Below are positions 22,721 to 33,550 of a DNA stretch of 64,000 nucleotides, piece by piece. The stretch spans positions 63,185,257 through 63,249,256 of the forward strand of contig OX104128.1 of assembly GCA_944470555.2 (NCBI GenBank), written 5' to 3'. Position numbers and translations under genes: made by a program. The stretch comes from Heterobilharzia americana. Lineage: Eukaryota > Platyhelminthes > Trematoda > Strigeidida > Schistosomatidae. The notes beneath the pieces are model-generated. The model ran no database searches. It was not told the DNA's origin and saw only the letters and a program-made list of their open reading frames with translations. How positions within the stretch are numbered: the stretch's first letter is position 1; the number at the start of each line of letters is the position of its first letter.

Positions 22721-25700
22721 GAGTCAAATATTTGTTTATTGATATGATCACTCAATTGTATCAGGTGTGAAAAAGTGAAAAGTGGTAATCAGTAACTCAA
22801 TCAGCTGTTTTTTTGAAGAAGCTACACTCTGAGTTGAGTTCTTTGCAAACGTTAGCACAGAGTCATAACCTAGGCTGAATGTATGATGACTTATTTTAAG
22901 TTCTCGTATTGGATTCATGCTAGCGGACTGGTTGCTCAGTGTCGTCACAAGTGCTGAACACACGGCATTTTTGCGATGAGAAGCACATTATAGCTATTCA
23001 CAATGATTTCCTGGCCATTCATGTAATACTCAGGGCTGCCATGTTTCTCGATTAAGTTGAGATAAATGGTGAAGCGTAACTGAGACAATGCTTAAAGAAG
23101 ACCACTAACCCTAAACTGTGGTGGGTGACAGCCCAGAATATTTAATTTGCCCTAGTTATCCTGGTCGAAACATTGAAAAGTGTGCATGCAAGCATACATG
23201 ACGGGTAAACTGACGCAGAAATGTGCTTCGATGACCGAAGTGAGGTTACGAAATGAGATAAAACCTGATGACTCCTCTCTGGAGATGCGTCAAACCCATA
23301 TGATTCTTGCTAGTAGCTTGTGAATGACTCTAGACCACTCTTCGAAAACTGGCAAATCTTTGAACCTTCAACTGAGGAAACAAATACACCTCTGTGTGAC
23401 ATTTTTTCAGAATGAACTACTCACGGACTTATTTAAAAGGTTGGAAATCTCAGTATTAAGTACATAAATGATGACAGCAGCAAGAAAGTGAGCAGGCCAA
23501 AAATGCATGGCGCTGTAGCTATATGCTGTCCGAATGTCCTGGCAACCTGTTGCCATTTCGCGTTCATTTATACCAGGGGCCCCGTAGGCTGAATATATCT
23601 TCTGTGTGTGTCATGGGTCATGATAATAACAATGGTGATGATATACTTTGAATGATGGATTGCACAAACACTTGCCACTTTCGCTGGTGATATCTGAATG
23701 TTATTTTTCTCAGTGAAGCCGAAAAAGTTTAGAAAGAAAAATCATCACGGTGAACAAAGTCTTCTAGAGCAGGCAACTGTTCTGATACCGCTGGCCACAA
23801 ATGGTGAGCAAAAGCCATATAGTTTAACAGCGGTAACGGAAATTACAACTGATTTAACCCCTCAGCATAGAAAGTATCCCAGCAATATTGAGTCCTATAA
23901 TCTATAAGAGCATATTGCGCACCAAATTTTGAGCACAAATGAGGCTGAAGACATGTGAGCAAGCAATAAATTTCCGCTGCCTACGGTCAGCATGTGGGAC
24001 CAGAGTTAAATACTGGAATGGACAGAGGAGGGGACTTTTCTGTCTGGTATTGTACGGTGTCACGCGGAGTGTGGCAGTTATTTAGGTCTGCAATGTCGTA
24101 AACAGTCACTTGAACAAATTAGGCCAAAGATGCAATTATGTCCAGCTATTGTTGTCATATTACGAGGGAGAATATATGAGGCTTCGCCATTAAACCATCC
24201 AGTAGGACTTCAAGGTCGGCCCTTCACATGAAGTCACCTCCGGTTAGCTTCCATTCCAGGTGAACGGTTGTCAGGAGTCGAGGAACCTGCGTATTTGCAA
24301 GCAAACGGCATTTATTGTCAACATTTCTAGATGAAGTTCCAGCTGGAGCTATGGATTTTGGGGAGGTTGAATTCTGGGATGAATTGTCTTCTGGCTTGAT
24401 TGTTGCATCTATAGGCGGTAAAAATGATTCAAAAGAGCGACGGCCACCCGGTTTCCAAGTTGCACGACCATTTGGTGTTCCTTGTGATTTTGTCACGCCG
24501 TCTGTTTATCTATGTGGAGGCAGCACAATATGGGAGGCGCCGTTCAAGTGAACCTCATTGCATGACAGTCAGAAGGCTTGACTGGACCGGAATAACCGGG
24601 ATGATGCCAAATATTGTCTGACTGCCAACACACAAAACCAGTAGTATCTAGCCAGGCATCACCGTCTGGAAAGGGCGTGCTGACTTCAGCCATTCTTAGT
24701 CAAGTCAGTCACATTTTGGTGGAGTTCGGCTCTCAATATCGAATCTGATTGGAAGAGACAAATTTTGGGTGGCTTTATTGCTCATGCGAACGTCTTAGCC
24801 TACCGAATGAAACTTGCTACCTATCGACGACCCATAAAGGTAACCAGGGGATAATATGAAAAATGCAATCTCAGAAACACCCCTCTGGCTGCGAAAGTCC
24901 TAAGAGGAGGACTGATCAGCTCCGAAAAATGCCCCGTGTGAAGTCCCGACCTATAAAATTATGGCACAAGCTTGTAGAAAACCCTAAAGAAGTGAGGTAG
25001 GTTAAAGTTTGAGGGGGGAACATGAGACAGGAATATGTCCTTGTCTTGTTCGTTGCACGAGCAATCTCTGAAGATACTTTGGCTGGTTGAAAGCCTTCAC
25101 TGAGGGATTTGCCATTGCTTGTTATCATACAGAACCCCGGTAATCGACCATCACATGATTAATCCGCTACTATGACTGGATATGATCCAGCAATGGATTT
25201 TCGTACCCTCTAAACTTTCAGACTTCAGGCAAGAAGAGGACGAGAAAACTTCTTGTCCGAATAAAAGCCAGAAAAAGAAAACGGTAATATTTACTTGCCT
25301 CTTTCAAAAAGGAACTCTGGTGAGGTATTGTGTATAATCGTTGGCGGAGATTCATCACTTCTGTCATCTAAAGGACCTAACCGCACCGATGCCGTCAAAC
25401 TTTTATGCACATACATGTATGTTTATACGTGCGGTGTATTCGAAGGCATTGAAATTTTTCTTACAGACAGCTGAGCTGCAGGCTCCGAAATTGACTGCAA
25501 ACTGACTCATTATTTGCGGCTAGTCAGAGAGAACGTTAACTCATGAAATTGCTCTATTATTGGCGCCCTTATCAGGACAGCTCTCTGTTACGGGTTGAAG
25601 TTCATGACTAGCTTACGACGATGCACCGTACCGAACCACGCAAGTGAATGTTGGATTCACTCGGAGTCATCTCACCGGAACGCTCTGTATATTCGGGAGA

Positions 25701-26386
25701 AAGTATGCTCCTCGTGCATTCGTGTCCTGGAAGATTGAAAACGAGGCATATCCAAGTACTTCTTATGCTTATGCTGTCACTTATGGGGGTACTACCAGGC
25801 ACTCTGGTAAAGCTTGGGCACAAGTTTTGCAGAGTACAAGCCCAGCATCTTAGTCTTGTAGGCTGAGAACCATGAGAAGGAATAGGGATCGAAACCGGCC
25901 TAACCGCGGGGCAACCACTGTGGATACAAGGTCAGCGATGCATATGAGGTCTAAGTAGAAAACACAGCACAGGCTGGTTGTCTCTACAGATGACGGATTT
26001 AATGAAAGATACGGGTCCACTGAAATGCATCTTGCTGCGCCGGTCGAAGCTGGACTTAAGTTTCTATTCGTTGAACTGCGAGGCTACTAAGCTCTTTCTG
26101 CTGCGGACTATTTTCCGTGTTTACGGAGGAAAAGAATGTCTAAAAACTAAAAAAAGGAACCTCTGGCGACAAAAGGTCATGAAAGCAGAGCGCTTACTTC
26201 ATCATCCTGAATCACACCAGAATTAGAACATTTAAGATCTAAGAGCTGGGGCTTCGTTTCCACAACCTGTCGAACGACTGTGGATGAAAGGCTTAAGTCG
26301 TCTTGGCCAGGATTAGCCAGCAAAGTAGAGTCATTTTCATTGTGATGTATTTCTGTATGATTAGAATTCTGCACCATACCATACCG
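22721..26386. other. Left part of the spacer inside the inverted repeat
   Basis: No gene that I can support. Short frames at 23698-23907, 24315-24551 and 25644-25866 are open but unrecognised; the one at 24315 continues after its stop into further short plus-strand frames and may be a decayed ORF. No tandem array, TIR or RNA gene seen. Confidence 0.35.
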
Positions 26387-26403
26387 TATTATTATTATTA
26401 TTA

Positions 26404-28941
26404 TTAGTCCCTTGGGTTCCTAGTGGAACATAGGGCTTCAGTAGCACGCCTCCAGTGACCTCTGTTCTCTGAGATCTTTTGAACCTGGTTCCACGACAGC
26501 CCACAAGCTCTCATTTCCTCCTCGCACGACCTCCTCCATGTCACCCTCGGACGTCCAACTCGTCGCTTCCCATGGGGATTCCACTCGAGGGCCTGACGCG
26601 TGATGTCCTCAGTCGGCCTTCTCAGTGTATGCCCAATCCATCTCCACTTCTTCCTGCATATTTGTTGCGTGATAGGTTCTTGGTTGGTTCGTTCCCAGAG
26701 TTCCTTGTTGCTTATTTTTTCTGGCCATCTGATCTTCAGCAGCGAGCGTAAGCAGTTGTTGATGAATGTCTGTAGTTTATTGGAAATGCCTTTCGTGACG
26801 CGCCAAGTCTCTGAGCCATACAAGAGCACTGACTTGACGTTGGTGTTGAAAATCCGTATCTTGTTCCGCATGCTGAGTGCAGAAGATCTCCACACTGGTT
26901 TCAGGCTAATGAACGCCTGTCTTGCTTTTCCGATTCTGACTTTGACGTCCTCGTCCGTCCCGCCTGTAGTTGAAACAGTGCTTCCTAGATAAGTGAAGGA
27001 GGTTACTTCCTTCAAGTTTCTCCCGTTGACGGTGATTGGAGTTTGTTGTTGTTGTTGATGGTGGTGGTGGTGGTGCGGTATCTTCATCACTTCTGTCTTC
27101 TCTATATTCACCTGAAGTCCCGTCTTCGCTGCCTCCTCTGTCAACTTGTTAGTTTTTGCCTGCAGATCTTCAAGTTTATGTGACATTAGGCATAAGTCAT
27201 CGGCGAAATCCAAGTCTTCTAGGTTCTTTTCCGTCGTCCAGTGTATCCCCCTCTTCTCGCTGCCTACTGTTTGCTGCATGATCCAGTCCACCACAATTAG
27301 GAATATCATGGGGGATAGTAGGCAACCTTGTTTCACTCCTGTCTTCACTTCAAAAGCATCACTGAGCTTCCCATTGTGAATTACTTGGCATGTGGCATCT
27401 TCATATAGTTGTTGAATGAGGCGGATAAAGGTTTGCGGTACTCCGTAGTATTGAAGCAGTTTCCAAATTACCTCTCGGTCGACGCTGTCAAAGGCCTTCT
27501 CAAAGTCGATGAAGTTGAGGTATAGAGCTGATTGCCATTCTACGCTCTGTTCTATGATGATACGAAGCGTTGCAATTTGGTCAGCACATGATTTGTACTT
27601 CCTGAAGCCTGCCTGTTCCGGTCGCAGTTTTGAATCCAGTGCGTCTTTAAGCCTCTCCAGGATGATGCGGCTTAATATTTTACTTGGGGTGGATAGGAGA
27701 GTGATTCCTCGCCAGTTCTTGCAAGCACTGAGGTCTCCCTTCTTCGGCAGTTTGACAAGGTAACCCTTCTTCCAATCGTCAGGTACCTTCTCTTCCTTCC
27801 ACACCTTCTGCAATAGTGGTGTGAGCATGTCCGCTGTTGTCTCTGCATCTGTTCTCAGTGCTTCTGGTGGGATTCCATCTGGTCCTGCTGCTTTCCCGCA
27901 TTTCAGTAGCTTTATGGCGTTCAGGACTTCCATTTTCGTTGGGGGATTTATGTTCACTTGTAATTCAGCGGCTGCAGGTGGTATTTCTGGACGAAGTGCA
28001 GGTGGTGGTCGATTCAAGAGCTTCTTGAAGTGGTCAGCCCATCGTTTCCTCTGTTTCTCTTCTTTTGTAATTAAATTTCCTTTTTCATCTTTTATTGGTT
28101 TCATCTGTGTTGGTCTCTTCCCTGATAGCAACCTGGTTATTTGATACAATGTCGTCAGGTCTCTCTTACCTGCAGCCTGTTCTGCTTCACTTGCCAGTGT
28201 GTCGTAGAAGTGTCGTTTGTCTTTGCGTGCACCCTTCTTCACTTCTTTATCCAGTGTTTTATACATTGTGCTCAGTTCCTCTTGTCGTTGAGCATCCTTG
28301 CACTGGTTTATCCTCTGCTTCACCATCCTCCTCTCCTCTATCAGCTTCCAGGTATCCGTCGAGATCCATTCCTTGTCTTCTTTCTTCTTCCTTCCTAATA
28401 CTGTTGTGCAGGTTTCTTTCCACATAGCTTTCAAAGACTTCCAGTGTTCTTCTACACAGGTTTCTTCAGGGATGTCCCTCGACGTCTCCCATTTTGTCTT
28501 GATGGCTGCTTTGAAGATCTCCTTTGTAGTTTCATCCTTCAGTTTCCGAGTGTTGTACTTGAATTGAGGTCTATCACCAGCTTCCTTGAAGGCTTTTAAC
28601 TTGATTTCGAAGGTTCCTTGCACTAGATAGTGGTCTGAACCTACATCTGCTCCTCTTCTTGACCTTGTGTTAAGTAGACTGCGTCTCCATTTTCTTGAGA
28701 TTGAGATAAAGTCGATTTGGTTTTTAGTGTGTCCATCTGGTGAAATCCATGTCGCTTTGTGGATATCCTTGTGCCTGAACACACTGCCTCCAATCACCAA
28801 ATCGTTGAATGCACAGAATTCTGCAAACAATTCTCCATTCTCATTCATTTCGCCTAGCGCCTCTCGACCCATGGTTAGTTCTCTTCCCGTGTTGTCCCCT
28901 CCCAGACCATTCCGTATGCCCTTCTTAAATCTATGTAGCAA
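26404..28941 (-). CDS. RTE-like ORF2 fragment: endonuclease C-terminal half + reverse transcriptase
   Basis: 845 codons without a stop. Order: EN C-terminal half (NENGELFAEFCAFNDLVIGG, TWISPDGHTKNQIDF, and VGSDHYLV with the catalytic SDH, residues about 30-110); a Lys/Glu-rich linker; RT with CGKAAGPDGIPPEAL, NWRGITLLS, RPEQAGFRKYKSC, motif A LYLNFIDFEKAFDSVD, motif B TGVKQGCLLSP and motif C FADDLCLM, all intact; thumb FTYLGSTVS; and LLYGSETWRVT with RRVGRPRVTWRR at the C-terminus. Catalytic Asp residues of motifs A and C are present. The missing EN N-terminus (with the ESW/E and GDFN motifs) means it cannot be autonomous. The first ATG-like codon is only where the frame opens, not a real start. 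The stop is supplied by the tail repeat. Confidence 0.88.
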   Translation of the reverse strand: MLHRFKKGIRNGLGGDNTGRELTMGREALGEMNENGELFAEFCAFNDLVIGGSVFRHKDIHKATWISPDGHTKNQIDFISISRKWRRSLLNTRSRRGADVGSDHYLVQGTFEIKLKAFKEAGDRPQFKYNTRKLKDETTKEIFKAAIKTKWETSRDIPEETCVEEHWKSLKAMWKETCTTVLGRKKKEDKEWISTDTWKLIEERRMVKQRINQCKDAQRQEELSTMYKTLDKEVKKGARKDKRHFYDTLASEAEQAAGKRDLTTLYQITRLLSGKRPTQMKPIKDEKGNLITKEEKQRKRWADHFKKLLNRPPPALRPEIPPAAAELQVNINPPTKMEVLNAIKLLKCGKAAGPDGIPPEALRTDAETTADMLTPLLQKVWKEEKVPDDWKKGYLVKLPKKGDLSACKNWRGITLLSTPSKILSRIILERLKDALDSKLRPEQAGFRKYKSCADQIATLRIIIEQSVEWQSALYLNFIDFEKAFDSVDREVIWKLLQYYGVPQTFIRLIQQLYEDATCQVIHNGKLSDAFEVKTGVKQGCLLSPMIFLIVVDWIMQQTVGSEKRGIHWTTEKNLEDLDFADDLCLMSHKLEDLQAKTNKLTEEAAKTGLQVNIEKTEVMKIPHHHHHHQQQQQTPITVNGRNLKEVTSFTYLGSTVSTTGGTDEDVKVRIGKARQAFISLKPVWRSSALSMRNKIRIFNTNVKSVLLYGSETWRVTKGISNKLQTFINNCLRSLLKIRWPEKISNKELWERTNQEPITQQICRKKWRWIGHTLRRPTEDITRQALEWNPHGKRRVGRPRVTWRRSCEEEMRACGLSWNQVQKISENRGHWRRATEALCSTRNPRD
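27042..27076 (-). repeat. In-frame CAC/CAA repeat coding six His and five Gln
   Basis: Inside the RTE-like ORF, between the RT palm (KTEVMKIP) and the thumb (TPITVNGR), triplet repeats code H6 followed by Q5. Related RTE proteins have no such run at this point as far as I know. Its length is a multiple of three, so the frame stays open. Confidence 0.85.
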
Positions 28942-28950
28942 GTCTTGCTT

Positions 28951-29877
28951 GGAAATAAAGTATCAGCAGGATTATTGAAAATGTGCTCCTTATTTTTCCG
29001 GCAGTAGTAGTTAGTTGGGCCGGCAGTACTGATGGCCGGGGTGGAGTAAGTGCTTTATACCTGAGCTTTTGTAAGACAATTGGTCATGTTAAGGACAGGC
29101 GTCTCATCAACAACCTGAAGGAATAGGAATCGAACACCCAGCAATCGACTGGCTATCTTAAAATTTAAGCGACCATTTCCATAGCATTAAATGAATCACG
29201 TTATGTTCAAGAAACGACACTATATAGTAGGGATTCTTAGGGTATTGCAGCCCCCCTTGTTCTTGAATTGCACAAATAATTCGCCTTTTTAGATGCCCTC
29301 CGAAATTTTTCTATGTGCTGGCGGTATGAAGCCGTAGAGGGAAATAAGAGACAGGAACGGTGGGTAAACGTGGAAAGAGACCTTGAGATCTTAGTGCTGC
29401 ATGACCTTAGGCCCAATACCGGAGGCGATGGAAATGGCTTCCGTGCCGGTTTGACTCTGCTGGGACTGTGATGAAACCTTCGTATTTCGATCAAATGTTT
29501 TTCCTCCGGATCTCCAATAGATTCATGTGATGTCGTCGTCTAAAATTCTTTCCACTTTCATTTCACGAATCAAGAAGCATTTATGACACAATGGAAGTAT
29601 TAGCTTCAAGCTTTGTTTTTCTCCAGGCAATATACGTAGCGCCTAGATACAAACCTGGCTCCTTTGTTAATGCAAAAACAATACTTTCGCTTGCTCGACT
29701 TGTAAATTTGCTGCACACTCATTCTGCTGGGATTTTCCATTATATGAGCATGTAGCACTCGCATCTTCCAGTGACAACTGGTGTGGATTGAGATTACCTC
29801 CGATGAAGACATATAACTTATATAGAAACCCGTTCATACCTTTGAAAATGGTGAATGCCCGTATATTCTGGAATAAG

Positions 29878-29914
<37 letters not shown>

Positions 29915-31630
29915 TCGAGACACCTTTCCAATCATGATAGGAATGCATGACAACGTTTGACCGACATCCCAGTGCACTCAGTGTCTGGTAACATTGAAAT
30001 TTTACGCTACTTTCACACGTGGCCCTTGATTATATCTTTTTTCGACCGACCGTTGTGCTTAGCTCACCATTGCTGCATATTCAGAGCAACAACAATAGTA
30101 ATATATTTCATACAATATAAGTTACATGAAAACAAACCAATTCACAGGTTTGATCATTTTGGCAATGTGAACTGACTGTTGTGTACAGCATCAAACCATA
30201 CAATAGACACCGTTCTTTCCGGTACATAAAAGACGCGTCTGGAGAAAGAACTTTAGTGCCTCGCAGACAGCTAAGAATAAAACAGATAAACACCAGCATA
30301 ATTATTCATCATACCGAAGCAAGCTCAGTCTGAAAGTGGGAATTATTCGGCCATCGTTTGAATCTTCGAATATTCTTGAAGGTAGGGCGGGTACTACGGC
30401 CGTGACCATAGGTTGTATGTGTTCGTCATAAGGTTTAGACGGCATAGTGCACGCTGACAAACTAGACCACTAGGATTCCATATGGATGAAGGACTGGTAG
30501 GGTTAACCTGAAAAATGAATAACGAAAGCGAGCAGCAGGCGAAATTCAAAATTAAACTGAATCCAAAGATATCACCATCGAATGGAGAGGATTTCGGACC
30601 AGGTATTTGCTTGTGTGCAGAAAACCTACGTACAAAAGTTTAATAAAGTCATAAACATTTCAATAAAACTCACTCTTTTTGCTGTAATAGGAACCACACT
30701 TTATATAGTCATGGCAGAGGGATGATCATAGTGTTGTCTGTTAAGTGTTACCAAATCAGGGCTATAGACACAATATGCTGGTGCATAGTGAGCTCAGCTA
30801 GTAGACCTTGAGGACTTTGTTTTGGTAACCTCATTCTTTTTACCATTATTTTGTCGTCACGAGTACAACAACCACAGGTTTCATAAAGATACTGCCGTAG
30901 AGGCAAGGGCGGTCCAAGTTTATCTCCCTACCAATAGAACGGTCCATTCTGTCTGGACAACTTGGGGCTACATTGTGGTCTATAGACAGCGTATTCCCAT
31001 CCTTTGGGAGTACATGCCTTTACCGTCGGCCGTGTATTTCACTTAAAACCTATTTTCAGAATCGAACGGTTGAAAGCAAAGAGCCCAGAGATAGATAGCT
31101 CTAACAATAAGAATACAAGAGTTGGTTCCGTCAATATATCGGGTCGTGACTGAAACTCTATCGCGTCACATGATCTAAACCCTGGCAAACTTACATGCAT
31201 TACGCCTTTCGTCAGGGCTGGAGACATTATGTCGGCAACGAACAATAGCACCAAGCAAAATAGAAAAGAAATTTGCGGTGTAAAGCCCACGATAGGGGAA
31301 TCAAGAGAAAAGTTGAAAAATTCCAACCCTTAGCATATCTTATTGCGAAACACGACAATCTAATCCAAAACCATCTCCAAGAAGCTGGAACACTAATAGA
31401 CTACCTTGCAACTGAGCTAATGAAAAGGCTGGCGTCTTCTCAACAGACCACAGTATATAGCGTTCCAGATGACATATCTTTGGATGTCGTCAGGAAAAAG
31501 AAATTGAACTCAGGCGGCATGACAGCTACGCACTGACTGCGAATTCATCCGCAAGTAAAAAGTACACCAAAGCCGACCCATTATTTTCAAGATCACCACC
31601 TCATAGGATAAATGACTAAATATTTTGTCA
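28951..31630. other. Right part of the spacer inside the inverted repeat
   Basis: No firm gene. Frames at 31273-31536 (87 codons, plus; LIAKHDNLIQNHLQEAGTL) and 31039-31326 (minus) are unrecognised; the former could be retroelement ORF1 debris. Otherwise AT-rich sequence with one triplet microsatellite. Confidence 0.35.
29879..29914. repeat. (ATT)n microsatellite
   Basis: About twelve uninterrupted ATT units. It resembles the TAA tail of RTE-like elements, but no retroelement coding sequence abuts it on either side. Confidence 0.9.
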
Positions 31631-32997
31631 TCAAATTCAGGGTTTAACGTGAGGGAGGCCAGTTTACAGGCCTCATCAGATTGATAATGGCAAAGAAATC
31701 TCCGGTAGTTGAGCTGTCCTGAATGATACAGAGGTTATTGCATCAGGGTTTGTCATGACATCAAAAGTGACTGCAGGTTATGAAAAGGACAGAAAAATAC
31801 CACCCCACGGTGCATATAGATTGTCAATGAGCTTCGGTCATCTCCACCCACCATTCTTTATTCACAACAAAGTGGCACCAAAATCGTACAATATTCGATG
31901 TTCGCGTTACATGGTCAACCTGGCGGTATAGTTCCGTGTTTCGCCGGATAAACGTTTATTTTGACGTCAGTTCTCGTTTTTATAGTATTGTTAACCAGCG
32001 AAAACCCACTTCATTGATGCCAAGTAACACTAAGTGTTGGCATAACCGTATAATCCATGTAAGTATGTAAGTCCTCGCATTTCCCACTCGTAGTGTGACC
32101 CTATTCAGCAATACGGATGTAACCCATCAGAATTAGTTGTTCCTGTACAAAGAGATAGACATTTGAAGGACTACTGTCTAATGGTGATGGAGTTTCGCAC
32201 ATAGAATTCACATTGAAGCATACGGCATTGTCAGGGAGGTATGTTGACTGCTAATTGTCTTCCATGAAACGGAGTCAAGTGAGGTGGAGTACTGGAGACG
32301 TTTGTCTGCGAACACGTCTCACCTTGAGTCACTAGGTGAGCTTAGTTCTTGGACGTAGTTGTTCATCCAGATTTTTGCTGCCATTATGACCGTCCAGAAA
32401 CCTTGGGTCATTTATCGTAGTTGGGTTTTCGTACATGGTAGCATCTAGGATGCTGGTGACTAGGCGATTTTGCTGTGGAACTCTTCAGAAAGTTGAGAAT
32501 CAATATGGGAAGACCAGTTGAAGGATTCTTTCAATAATCTCTGGTATCAAGTATGAAGTAGTACATTCAGTAGGTTGGCAACTTCGCCCAAAATCAGGCT
32601 CAAGGTTTTCTCTTCAAACTTAAGCTGAAAAGAGGGGACGAAGAAAAGGAGAGCACGAGCAGAAACCGGAGAATGATATACCACACAAGACGAAAATGGG
32701 AAGACAGAAGTTCCTGTCTTCTTAGAGGCGCTCGAGCTATATGTACACTTTAATTTATGCGTATAAAAATGACTCTTATGATTTTCCCACGTAAAATTAG
32801 TACAAGTTTTCGGATATACTCCGTTTACTTGTGGACGTACGAGGAAAACTGACTCTATATCACTGTGACATGTACTTTACTGACGTGTAATCTACTGACT
32901 GCACAACCTAAGCTAGTGGAATAGCGGTCAAATGCCTCGCGCAATAATGTTAGGGACCATTAAGGAAGAAGTACTTGGGATTGGTGATAGCCTCAAT

Positions 32998-33522
32998 TTA
33001 CACGTTTAGGGGTCCTAGCGTGTTTTCATTGGCCCAGAACGCATATATAGTGACCAGACGAGTGATAGACCCAGCATCTGTGAGGAGCTTATTAAGTGAG
33101 GAGCAAAGGACAGATAATGAACCTGCAGTACGTATCTCCTCAGGAAGTCTATTCCGGATGTGAGAAAACTTATTGGGGAGGCAGTTACTTCGCACAATGG
33201 TCTTACAACACTCAGTTTTAGCTAATTGTTTGTGATTGCGTATATTGTAAATAGATGTCACAACTATTTTGATTCCCGGACCACCTGAGTGCATTTGCTT
33301 ACAAATTAGTTTATAACAAAGTATAAGATTCATTCCAAGTTGCCTCTTCCAGAGAGGTTCCAGTCCCAGCATGCTGCATCTGGAGATGTGGTCAAGGTTA
33401 CAGTCAGCTCCCAGTGTTCTCAGTGTAAAGTGGCGTCGTAATCCTTCAGTTTTTCCTTTGTCGCTTGTACGAAGGCCACCTAAGATAAACGGGCAGTATC
33501 CTAAAATTGGACGGATGCTCAC
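32998..33522 (-). pseudogene. C-terminal region of the right arm ORF2
   Basis: 174 codons identical to the left arm frame at 20829-21353, with RPILGYCPFILGG and NRLPEEIRTAGSL. Separated from the RT frame by the same stop and frameshift as in the left arm. Confidence 0.75.
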
Positions 33523-33550
33523 TTTGTAGAGTAGGATCCATGATTCAGTA

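Larger units (their letters stand above)
26387..28950 (-). mobile_element. 5'-truncated RTE-like (SR2-type) non-LTR retrotransposon
   Basis: On the minus strand an uninterrupted ORF2 segment begins inside the endonuclease domain near 28,950 and ends directly in a TAA-repeat tail (26406-26387). There is no room for a 3' UTR. A short tandem-repeat tail and 5' truncation are typical of RTE-clade insertions made by target-primed reverse transcription. Upstream of 28,950 the frame closes and no EN N-terminus is found. No target-site duplication could be recognised. Of all retroelements here this is the only one with a long intact frame, so it is the youngest or best preserved. Confidence 0.88.

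Noticed and set aside
27509..28978. Plus-strand frames of 80-110 codons (27509-27763, 27821-28144, 28095-28427, 28667-28978)
   Set aside because: All are antisense shadows of the intact RTE-like ORF on the minus strand.
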